Shown here piece by piece: positions 1 to 8,644 of a stretch of DNA of 43,264 nucleotides. A model generated the notes under the pieces. The model saw only the letters and a list, made by a program, of their open reading frames with translations, was not told the origin of the DNA and made no database searches. Every line of letters starts with the position of its first letter. Position 1 is the first letter of the stretch. Both the position numbers and the translations under genes were made by a program. This DNA comes from Magnetococcales bacterium (GTDB lineage: Bacteria > Pseudomonadota > Magnetococcia > Magnetococcales > JADFWT01), in the NCBI GenBank assembly GCA_015233785.1, contig JADFWT010000011.1:1-43264 (forward strand), given 5' to 3'.

Positions 1-1017
<1,017 letters not shown>

Positions 1018-1034
1018 TCATTCCACTTGTTTCG

Positions 1035-1072
1035 ACAAGAAAAAGGGCCGTGTTCATGTCAAAAACCGGCCC
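1035..1072 (-). terminator. Rho-independent terminator or attenuator before purA
   Basis: Read on the minus strand, GGGCCG (1072-1067) pairs with CGGCCC (1050-1045) across a 16-base loop and is followed at once by TTTTTCTT. This is a classic stem plus U-tract. It follows the 1180-10507 gene run and lies about 20 bases before the purA ATG. It could therefore end that operon, or act as an attenuator in a purA leader starting in 1073-1179. Confidence 0.65.
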
Positions 1073-1179
1073 AAACGTCAAAATTCTACACCAATGTGAA
1101 GCGGTGATGCAATAGATGGCATCACTTGTGAGCGATGTTCATAGGGGGGGATTGTTCCATTGGGGTTCACGTTGGGGGA

Positions 1180-3078
1180 TCAGGGGCGCAGCCACGCTGG
1201 CAACCCGCGCCAACCATGCCGTTGATTGAGACAATTCCAGGCGGCTTGGAGGCTATTGTGAAAGGTGTGGTAGGCGGGCTGCTCTTGCGGCTTCTCTCGG
1301 CCCTGGGTCTGCTTGGAGAGCCAAGTGGTTTCAAAGTCGAGGGGTTGCTGAAGCATCGGTTTTATCTCATTGAGATCATGACGGAACACTGACTCATCGG
1401 CCTGTTGGTAGCCGAAGTGAACCCGGAATGGATAGAAGAGTGTCCTAAACACCAGAGCATCTCTTTTTGAGAAGAGCGCTCCCACCTTGCGTTGTACGCT
1501 GCTGCCCTCAAAGCCCCGGATTTTTGGGGTCAGCTTGGAGGATGGCCCCCAGTAGGAGAGCCCTTGAAAGGTGCTCTGATAGAGTGATGCATGGTGGGCG
1601 ATTCCGGCCCAGGCGGCCAGTTTGGGCATTATGGTTTTAGGGGACGATTTCAGATCTTCCAGCCGAACGCCTATCGATGGAATCACCGCGTGGGCCGGCA
1701 GAAACATATTCTCCCACATGGCTTGGAAGCAGGCGGCGGCGTCGTCATAAGCGCTCCGGGTGGCCGCCTGCCGGCTTGCTGAATCCAGCTCGGGGCGATT
1801 GGCGCGGCTGAGCTTTTCGTAGAGCAGGCTTTCCAGGCTCTGCACCGGCTCACGAAGGGCCGTTAACAGGCGCGTGTCGGGAAAACGGGCCAGCAGGCGG
1901 TGGAACGCTTCGATCTGGGTGTTGTGTATGTGGTAGAAAATGCGCCTCGCTTCCGGATTGGGGCGTTCCTGGCTCTTTTCATAGGCGATATGGATGAGCT
2001 TAAACAGCGTTGGCATATCGATTGTCGGGTAATCCTCCAGCAGCGTCATCAGATGGTTTCTGAATGGTCCTGGATTCAGCGACAGCTTTTGGGTCCGATC
2101 CTCGCCCATGCAGTCAAATCCCAGGTTGGCGGCGGCATCGGGTTCGGCCATGGGGCCGCGATAGCCGCAGGGATCAAACAGAAAGCCGCAAAGATCCATA
2201 AAGCGATCCACCAGCGATCCCCGCCAGTTGGAGTGGTGCCAGGAGAGGTCCAGGCGGGCTTCGGTATTGGGCATGAAGAGGGTGTTGAACAGCACCCCCG
2301 GCAGGGTGGTGATCTCCGGGTGGCCGTCAAACAGGCTGTGAAACAGCATGGTGCCCGAGCGGCCAAAGTGTTGCAGAGCAATCACCTGCTCCAGCTTGCC
2401 GTCCAGTGAGGAGGGGGGTGCTTTGGGGCTGGATGATTGCGGGAGGACTTTTGATAGTGCCTCACGGTAGGTGGTGGCCGCAGCTTCTATCTCTCCTGCC
2501 TGCATCTGGGCCTGGCTGGTCAGAATCAGATGCAGGCTGTTTTGAGTCTGGGTATGGCAGGCTCGATAGAGGGAAGATGCTTTTTCCAGATCACCCGCCA
2601 GGGAGGCCGCTTGGGCCATTCGTTCTGTGGCCAGGAGATAGTGAGGGTTGATGGTCAGGGATTGTTCCAGCAGCGTCATGGCGGCTTCCGGTTCGCCCCT
2701 TTGGGTGCGGAGAGAGCCGAGCATGCAGAGGGATTGAAAACAGTTGGGGTTTAGGTCGAGCGCCTGGTTGAAACAGATCTCGGCCTGCCCAGGTTGATCC
2801 AGTTTCAGTAGAGAGAGGCCGAGCCCAAGGTGGGACTGGGCGTTATGGGAATCTTGTGTGATCGCCTGTTGGAACCGCTCTGCGGACAAATCGTACCGCC
2901 CCACCTGCTGGGCGATGGCACCTAGCATGTTGAGCGTGGGTGTGTGCTGGGGAAGCGTCTCCAGAATGGTATGGCAGAGTCCTTCGCACTCTGGCAGGCG
3001 ACCGGCATTGAAGTGATCTAATGCCATCTGGTGAGCCTGCTCCAGGGTCAATGGGGGTGGGGTGTCCTGGTGATTCAT
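1180..3078 (-). CDS. TPR-repeat protein with C-terminal sulfotransferase-fold domain (copy 1)
   Basis: 632 residues. Residues about 10-208 are tetratricopeptide repeats (for example the SHLGLGLSLLKLDQPGQAEICF unit pattern around 82-103). Residues about 228-610 form a sulfotransferase-like domain: the 5'-PSB loop is HFGRSGTMLFHSLFDGHPEI (237-256) and the 3'-PSB motif is R409-E-P-V-Q-S-L-E-S. Both loops contact a nucleotide bearing 5'-phosphosulfate-like and 3'-phosphate groups in known sulfotransferases. It is the last gene of a six-gene minus-strand run and a paralogue of the genes at 3128 and 8645. Because that operon encodes a CDP-phosphoramidate pathway, I infer that it transfers phosphoramidate rather than sulfate. 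A PAPS-dependent sulfotransferase is the alternative. There is no signal peptide, so it is probably cytosolic. Confidence 0.85.
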   Translation of the reverse strand: MNHQDTPPPLTLEQAHQMALDHFNAGRLPECEGLCHTILETLPQHTPTLNMLGAIAQQVGRYDLSAERFQQAITQDSHNAQSHLGLGLSLLKLDQPGQAEICFNQALDLNPNCFQSLCMLGSLRTQRGEPEAAMTLLEQSLTINPHYLLATERMAQAASLAGDLEKASSLYRACHTQTQNSLHLILTSQAQMQAGEIEAAATTYREALSKVLPQSSSPKAPPSSLDGKLEQVIALQHFGRSGTMLFHSLFDGHPEITTLPGVLFNTLFMPNTEARLDLSWHHSNWRGSLVDRFMDLCGFLFDPCGYRGPMAEPDAAANLGFDCMGEDRTQKLSLNPGPFRNHLMTLLEDYPTIDMPTLFKLIHIAYEKSQERPNPEARRIFYHIHNTQIEAFHRLLARFPDTRLLTALREPVQSLESLLYEKLSRANRPELDSASRQAATRSAYDDAAACFQAMWENMFLPAHAVIPSIGVRLEDLKSSPKTIMPKLAAWAGIAHHASLYQSTFQGLSYWGPSSKLTPKIRGFEGSSVQRKVGALFSKRDALVFRTLFYPFRVHFGYQQADESVFRHDLNEIKPMLQQPLDFETTWLSKQTQGREKPQEQPAYHTFHNSLQAAWNCLNQRHGWRGLPAWLRP

Positions 3079-3127
3079 CGGCAGCGGCTCCGGCGGGATG
3101 GTGTGAAGCGGTCGATAGCTAGGGTGA

Positions 3128-4807
3128 TCATAGGCGTAACCACTGGGGAAGCCCTTGCCAGTTATCGGCTCTCTGAGTTCGCATGTTTAACGTACGCCAG
3201 ATCGCTTTGAGATTATTATGAAAAGCACGATAGGCGGGGTGTGCTTCTGGAGGTTGACCATCCAACCACTCTTTTTCAAAATCCAGTGGAACATAGAGCA
3301 TGGAGCGGCACTTTTTGAGATCTCGCCGGAAGGTATCGTCATCTCGCGGCTGGTAGCCGAAGTGGACCCGTATGGGATAGAGCAAGGTGGCAAACAAAAA
3401 GGTGTCTCGTTGAGAGAAAAGCGCGCCCACCTTGCGTTTGACGCCGCTGTTATCGAAGGCCCGGAGTTTGGGGCTCAGCTTAGAGGATGGTCCCCAGTAG
3501 GGAACCCCCTGAAAGCTGCTCTGAAAGAGCGACTCATGGAAGTCGATACCGATCCACTCGGCCAGTTTGGTCATCATCGCCTGGGGCTGCGTCTTAAGGT
3601 CTTCCAGCCGCACGCCTGCCGAGGGGATTACGCCGTGGGGTGCCAGCAGCATATTGCCCCACATGACCTGAAGGTGACCTGAAGCCTGCTGATAGAGTGC
3701 TTGCCGGAACTCCTGGCGCATCATTTCGACCTGTTGATGGCCGGACTTGGGATCGGCAGTATTGAAGAGGGTATCGTAGAGCAGGCTTTCAAGGCTCTGC
3801 ACTGGCTCCCGCACGGCGGTCAAAAGGCGCACCTTGGGGAAGTGAGCCAGAAGATGGCGGAATCCTTCTCCCTGGCTGTTGTGGCTGTGGAATAAAATCT
3901 TCCGGCTGGCCTCCACATCTCGTCTCAAGGTCTGGTCAAAGGCCTGATGAACCAGCTTGAAGAGTGTCCGGGTATCCATTTGGGTGTGGGGTTTCAGCAG
4001 CGTGTGTAGATGCTTTCCGAAGGCCGTCTCATCCAGGCTAAGTTGATGGTCTCGGTGATCGCCCATGCAGTTCAGTCCAACGCGGGCGGCATCATCATTT
4101 TCCGACGGATAGCGTAGGCCGCAGGGGTCAAACAGAAAGCGGTAGCACTCCACAAAGCGATCCACCAGCATTGAGCGCCAGTGGGGCTGATTGTGGTCCG
4201 GTATCAGATGGGCTTGGACGCTGGGGGTGAAGAAGTCATTAAAGCGCACGCCGGGTATGGTGGAGATATGGGGGTGGCTATCAAAGAGGCTGTGCAGCCA
4301 GAGGGTTCCGGAGCGGCCAAAGTGTTGGAGGGCGATCACTTCTTCGAAACGTTGGCTCCACTCGGAAGCGGCTTCAGCGGGCGGGGCGGCTTGGGTCAGA
4401 TAGGCTTGAAAGCAGTTTTTGGCCTCTTCGATGCGTCCGGCTTGCCTGTGATTCATGCCCATCATGTAGTGGCTGTCCGGGATTTGGCCATTGAGGGTTT
4501 GGGTCTGCAGAAAATGGATCAGCGCCTGGTCCGGATCACCTCGCAGGGTATGGACCACCCCCAGATTGGCCTGAGCCTCATAGTGGTGGGGATCGATCTG
4601 AATCGCTTTGTTATAGTGGCGTACGGCTTTGTCCAGATGACCGCTGTTGCCCAGATAATGGCCTTGTCGAGCATGGAGGTCGGCAAGTAGCTGGAGGGCA
4701 TGGGGATGGTTGGGATCGATATGGAGAATTGACCCGAGAAGCTGCTCGCACGCCGCCCACTGTTGCTGATCAAGCAGCTCCATAGCCTGCTGAAGGGCAT
4801 CAGCCAC
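3128..4807 (-). CDS. TPR-repeat protein with C-terminal sulfotransferase-fold domain (copy 2)
   Basis: 559 residues with a GTG start 3 bases after the stop of the upstream cytidylyltransferase, implying translational coupling. The TPR block is shorter than in its paralogues (about residues 5-140). The catalytic-type domain starts near 154, with the 5'-PSB loop FGRSGTLWLHSLF at 163-175 and a 3'-PSB-type motif R-E-P-V-Q-S-L-E-S in mid-domain. It shares with copies 1 and 3 the blocks FDPCG, TLFKLxH, HxHNxQ, YWGPSSKLSPK and KVGALFS, so the three are true paralogues. Functional inference is as for copy 1: group transfer from a 3'-phosphonucleotide donor, with the acceptor perhaps selected by the TPR part. 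Confidence 0.85.
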   Translation of the reverse strand: MADALQQAMELLDQQQWAACEQLLGSILHIDPNHPHALQLLADLHARQGHYLGNSGHLDKAVRHYNKAIQIDPHHYEAQANLGVVHTLRGDPDQALIHFLQTQTLNGQIPDSHYMMGMNHRQAGRIEEAKNCFQAYLTQAAPPAEAASEWSQRFEEVIALQHFGRSGTLWLHSLFDSHPHISTIPGVRFNDFFTPSVQAHLIPDHNQPHWRSMLVDRFVECYRFLFDPCGLRYPSENDDAARVGLNCMGDHRDHQLSLDETAFGKHLHTLLKPHTQMDTRTLFKLVHQAFDQTLRRDVEASRKILFHSHNSQGEGFRHLLAHFPKVRLLTAVREPVQSLESLLYDTLFNTADPKSGHQQVEMMRQEFRQALYQQASGHLQVMWGNMLLAPHGVIPSAGVRLEDLKTQPQAMMTKLAEWIGIDFHESLFQSSFQGVPYWGPSSKLSPKLRAFDNSGVKRKVGALFSQRDTFLFATLLYPIRVHFGYQPRDDDTFRRDLKKCRSMLYVPLDFEKEWLDGQPPEAHPAYRAFHNNLKAIWRTLNMRTQRADNWQGLPQWLRL

Positions 4808-4810
4808 CCG

Positions 4811-5515
4811 TCAATCCACCATCAGGTCGGTTTCCTGATCTACTTCATACCAGCGTTCCTGGATCGGAACGGCCTGAATCTCCACCCCCTGAAGGAGCAG
4901 ACGGTTCAGGAGGCCGGTCATATCGAGCTTATCTCGTGTAGCTGAATCTTGACGGTTGAGATAATCCTCCACGGTGCGCCAACCTTGAGGGGTGAAACGG
5001 AGCAGACCCATATATTGGCCTTGCACCTCATCAACGTTTTTGGGCTTTTGTCCGATCTCAAGCAATCGTCCCTGTGCATCCATCTTGAAGGTTTCGGCAT
5101 CGTCCAGAGGATCCTCAAAGCGCGATTGCCATAATTCCAACCAGTTGGGGTCGTAGGTGAGGGCGATATCAGCGCCGGCTTTGAGCAGTCGCTCCACCGA
5201 ATCGGAGCTGTAGACAATATCGGCATAGCTTACCAGACAGGGGGCCTCCGAGAGCCATGGGGCGGCGCAAACCAGGGACATCACCATGTTGGTTTCGGCC
5301 CAGCGGGGGTTTTCAAAATAGTGTAGCGGCAGCTCGAAGCGCTCTGCCAGATAGCCCCGCACCACGGCAATCTCTTGCACATCGGCTCCGCGCAGCGCCT
5401 CCAACTGCCAATCGATCAGCGGCTTTCCCCGGAACGGCACCAACGCTTTGGGACGTTCATCGGTGAGGCTGTCCAGACGGCTGCCGCGACCTGCGGCCAG
5501 AATGATCGCTTTCAT
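4811..5515 (-). CDS. Nucleotidyltransferase, probable CTP:phosphoglutamine cytidylyltransferase (Cj1416-like)
   Basis: 234 residues, sugar-nucleotide pyrophosphorylase fold. The N-terminus has the signature AAGRGSRL (7-14) followed by R21-P-K23-A-L, and a metal-binding aspartate in SYADI (D99). The ATG at 5515 was chosen because it places MKAIILAAG at residue 1 and overlaps the upstream stop as ATGA. Alone it would be called a generic NTP transferase. Beside a PEP-synthase-like kinase and a class I amidotransferase-like hydrolase it matches C. jejuni Cj1416, which attaches CMP to phosphoglutamine. The CTP and phosphoglutamine specificity is inferred from context. Confidence 0.82.
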   Translation of the reverse strand: MKAIILAAGRGSRLDSLTDERPKALVPFRGKPLIDWQLEALRGADVQEIAVVRGYLAERFELPLHYFENPRWAETNMVMSLVCAAPWLSEAPCLVSYADIVYSSDSVERLLKAGADIALTYDPNWLELWQSRFEDPLDDAETFKMDAQGRLLEIGQKPKNVDEVQGQYMGLLRFTPQGWRTVEDYLNRQDSATRDKLDMTGLLNRLLLQGVEIQAVPIQERWYEVDQETDLMVD

Positions 5516-6141
5516 GTGGACTCTCCTTGGTTGGCGAAGAAATGGTGCATGCGTTCCAGGTCGTGTTGATGAAAGGGGGTGTGTCGCTCCGGGTGCCACA
5601 TGAAGCCCATGATGGGGGCGCTCTTGTGGCGGACTGCTTTGATCACATGGTCGTCAGCCCAGGCCCATGCGGTCAACGGTTGCGGCGTCTCATAGGCCCC
5701 GAAGTCGTGAAAGCTATTGGTCTCCACCCGATGCTCATGGATGCGAATGGTCTGCTTTCGGGTGACGTGGCCCTTGATGCGCTGGAGGGGCGTACCGAAG
5801 TAATCCTGAATCACCTGCATGCCCCGGCAGATGCCCAGCAGCGGGGTTCCGGTCATCAGAGTGCGTTCCAGCAGCATGCGCTCCATGGCGTCTCGCTCCG
5901 GGGCGTTGCCGCCGCAGTTCACCAGGGAGTTTCCGCCGGTGAGAAGAAAACCATCCGGCTTCATCTTCTCAACGATGCTTTGGGCCTGTCGCAGGTGGTT
6001 GGGCAGCAGCAGTGGCAGGGCATCCATGGCTGCCAGCAGTTTAATCCACTGCTGGTCCAAGGCATCTCGTCGCTCACCATAGTCGGCGATGATATCCACC
6101 CTCTGGGTGATGGCGATGAGGCGCTTGGATAGAGTGTTCAC
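5512..6141 (-). CDS. Class I glutamine amidotransferase-fold hydrolase, probable gamma-glutamyl-CDP-amidate hydrolase (Cj1417-like)
   Basis: 209 residues from a GTG at 6141 that overlaps the upstream TGA by 4 bases (GTGA). A longer in-frame extension exists, but it would run inside the kinase gene. The family is peptidase C26 / gamma-glutamyl hydrolase. The nucleophile is C105 in LLGICRGMQ, and the His/Glu pair is H183 and E185 in WHPERH. FLLTGG supplies an oxyanion-loop-like segment. In Campylobacter the equivalent enzyme removes glutamate from gamma-glutamyl-CDP-amidate to release CDP-phosphoramidate. Overlaps with both neighbours (4 bases each) argue for a tightly coupled pathway. The alternative, a GABA-type hydrolase of putrescine degradation, has no supporting neighbours. 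Confidence 0.85.
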   Translation of the reverse strand: MNTLSKRLIAITQRVDIIADYGERRDALDQQWIKLLAAMDALPLLLPNHLRQAQSIVEKMKPDGFLLTGGNSLVNCGGNAPERDAMERMLLERTLMTGTPLLGICRGMQVIQDYFGTPLQRIKGHVTRKQTIRIHEHRVETNSFHDFGAYETPQPLTAWAWADDHVIKAVRHKSAPIMGFMWHPERHTPFHQHDLERMHHFFANQGEST

Positions 6142-8510
6142 TGGACAATCTGTACTTGGCGGTTGGCGCAGTCGATCTGGAGCGCTTTGGCTTTGGCCCA
6201 CTGGTTGAAGAGCGTCTCTCCAGCGCCGATAACGGCGGGTAGATTCAGCTCTCCGGCTCGGATGGCCATGTGGGAGTTGACACCACCGTACATAGTGATA
6301 AAGCCGCGAATATTGTGGGAGAAGATCCAGTCGAAGCCGGGATCGGCGTTGGGAATCATATAGATCTTGCCATTCAGTTCGGAGCCGCTCGGCTCGCCTT
6401 GAATCACTGGTCCGTAGGCGATGCCGCTGGTGATGAAGTTGGGCTCTTGGGAGGCCAGTTCAAAGGCATAGATATCGCGCTCATTGAAAATCAGTGGTGG
6501 CAGGGTGATCTGCTTGGTGACGGCATGTTCAGTCCGGCCTCGCTCAATGGCTGCCTGGAGAATCTGTTTCGGATCGCGGCTGCTGCTGTAGAGGGCATAG
6601 ATGGTCTCAATATCGGCGTAGGAGAGATCCTCGCGGGAGAAGCCGTACAGCGTCCCGAAGCTCTCCAGTAGGCGCAGCACATCGCTTACCGTGCGGGTAA
6701 AGATGAATTTGCTGAATTCTCGCCCTTCGATAGCCTCCTTGATAAACTCAAACAAGCCGATGATGTCGTGATTCAGGGCATGTTTTTGTAGACTTTTTTC
6801 GATCAATTGGAGCTGTTCAAGGGAGAGGCGGAAGGTCTCTTCATGAACGTTTTGCCCATTGTTTTCTTGAATATCGGCGCTGCGTTGGCGGGCGATGATC
6901 TGGCTCCAGTTAAAGTAGCGTTCGGAGGCTTCATCGTATCGGGGAGAGAGGATATCATAGGTGCCGGGACGCAGGTGGCCGTAGCGTTTGAGAAAGGCGC
7001 TCTCGCTGAGCCGTTCCAGATCGCGCTTCATGCGAGAGCTGATGGTGTTGAGCGAGCGCATGAACAGATGCATCTCATGCTCGCTCATGATGCCAACCGA
7101 GACCAGTGAACGCAGCAGTTGTACGGCGATAAACCCGGCGCGGGCCAACCCGGCAAAGGGGAGGGTGCCGTAACGTTGGCAGTTCTCCATCAGCCAGAAA
7201 ATTTTGGCCAACGGGTCCAGGTCGCTCTGTTGAATCTCCTGGCGGCGTTGCTCAAGGGTGTCGATCTTCTCTCGGTCTCTCTTCCAGAGGCCGTCCTTCT
7301 CATCGATGATGCGGTTGGTCAAATGGCGCAGGCTGCTCTTGAGAGTGCCGATCTCATCCTCTGAGAAACCATGCTGTTTCAGCGTCTCCAGCCGTTCGGG
7401 TAGATCCAGAGAATAGCAGGAGAAGAGCACATCAAACTCTACCTTGTCATGTTTATGCGGGGCGTTTCGCAGCTCATCCAGGTAGTAGTTCACCAGTCGA
7501 TGGGCCAGGGGGTCGTCGATATCGGCGGGTACAAAGGAGTTGAAGCTGATACGCACATCGATAAACGGAATGCCGCCGAGATTGACCAGCAGTGGAAAAC
7601 TACGCACGTTACGGTAGCCGTAGTTATTGCGCTGGTAGGCCCAGATGTTGTCGGTGATCAAGCGCTTGTAGAGGGATAATGCCAACGGACGGGGCCGAAA
7701 GCCGATAATCTCTGCTGGGTTCCAATCCGGCATCACGCCGAGAATGGTTCGATCACCGCACAGATGGGGATGATTGCGGTTTTGCAGTGTCACGCGGTTT
7801 TCAATCTGAAGCAGCGTCTCCAGATGTTGTTCACGGCTCAGCGTACGACTCAGATCGCTGGCCATGGGACGTACTTGCAGCAGATGCAGCTTGCCATCCT
7901 GCGTGGTGGCAAACTCTACATCCAGGGCGTCATTTTCAAAAAGCTTCTCCAGCTCTTGTAGCAGCATGATGACCGGCTTTAGCGGCTCTGGGGCCTGGAA
8001 GTCCGGGCGAGTTTTATCCAGATGGAAGACCTTGAGTTCATTGGTGCGCCCGGCGGTAACCGAATCGGTGGAGCCGGAGTGGTCATCATAGTTGAGCACA
8101 TAGTAGTGCCCGCCATGGGTCAGATCGCGGGTAAAGGCCACACCGCTGATGGCCACGTTCTGGAGCATTGGTTGAACAAAAATGTGATCTTCCTGGTGGG
8201 GGCTATCGCCAAACGAGGCCAGCACCTGCCTGATGGCATCCCGTAGTTGGGACTCCCCCTCAATATGGAGAGCCGAGCAGAAGTGACCGGCTTGAGATTG
8301 ATGTTCGGCATCTTCGGCCCGGGCGCTGCTGCGTACGATCAGCGGTGAGCGGCTCCATGCCTCTTGAAAGATGCGTTCAAGTACCGCTTCGGACGCTTGC
8401 TGCCAACGCAAGCTGGTAAAGCGCACTTGAGGCGGAACCTGGGCGTTCTGCAACCGGCCTTCCAGTTGTGCCAGGGTTTCGGCCTTGTGGGTAAAGGGGA
8501 TGGGGGGCAT
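6138..8510 (-). CDS. PEP-synthase/PPDK-like kinase, probable L-glutamine kinase (Cj1418-like)
   Basis: 790 residues. The N-terminal ATP-grasp (PPDK-N) domain has VRSSARAED at 59-67 and ends in the family block LLQVRPM. A long central helical region follows. The C-terminal swivelling phosphohistidine domain has GGVNSH747MAIRAGELNLPAVIGAG, so the phosphate-carrying histidine is kept. There is no separate PEP/pyruvate-binding TIM barrel of the true PEP synthase C-terminus, and the domain order matches the glutamine kinase Cj1418, which phosphorylates the amide nitrogen of glutamine. The ATG at 8510 has an AAGGCG ribosome site about 7 bases upstream. It is followed by the hydrolase and cytidylyltransferase with 4-base overlaps. 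Glutamine as substrate is inferred from the gene set. Confidence 0.85.
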   Translation of the reverse strand: MPPIPFTHKAETLAQLEGRLQNAQVPPQVRFTSLRWQQASEAVLERIFQEAWSRSPLIVRSSARAEDAEHQSQAGHFCSALHIEGESQLRDAIRQVLASFGDSPHQEDHIFVQPMLQNVAISGVAFTRDLTHGGHYYVLNYDDHSGSTDSVTAGRTNELKVFHLDKTRPDFQAPEPLKPVIMLLQELEKLFENDALDVEFATTQDGKLHLLQVRPMASDLSRTLSREQHLETLLQIENRVTLQNRNHPHLCGDRTILGVMPDWNPAEIIGFRPRPLALSLYKRLITDNIWAYQRNNYGYRNVRSFPLLVNLGGIPFIDVRISFNSFVPADIDDPLAHRLVNYYLDELRNAPHKHDKVEFDVLFSCYSLDLPERLETLKQHGFSEDEIGTLKSSLRHLTNRIIDEKDGLWKRDREKIDTLEQRRQEIQQSDLDPLAKIFWLMENCQRYGTLPFAGLARAGFIAVQLLRSLVSVGIMSEHEMHLFMRSLNTISSRMKRDLERLSESAFLKRYGHLRPGTYDILSPRYDEASERYFNWSQIIARQRSADIQENNGQNVHEETFRLSLEQLQLIEKSLQKHALNHDIIGLFEFIKEAIEGREFSKFIFTRTVSDVLRLLESFGTLYGFSREDLSYADIETIYALYSSSRDPKQILQAAIERGRTEHAVTKQITLPPLIFNERDIYAFELASQEPNFITSGIAYGPVIQGEPSGSELNGKIYMIPNADPGFDWIFSHNIRGFITMYGGVNSHMAIRAGELNLPAVIGAGETLFNQWAKAKALQIDCANRQVQIVQ

Positions 8511-8644
8511 TCGCTACGCCTTATGCATGCGGGCGGCGGCTCATAAGGCCGGCATCGCCGTTGGGCTCTCATCGGGTGCGGGACGAAAAGATAGGGAGAG
8601 GGTACACGGTTTATGGTGCTGGGTACAAACTTCTGACGCAGCGA

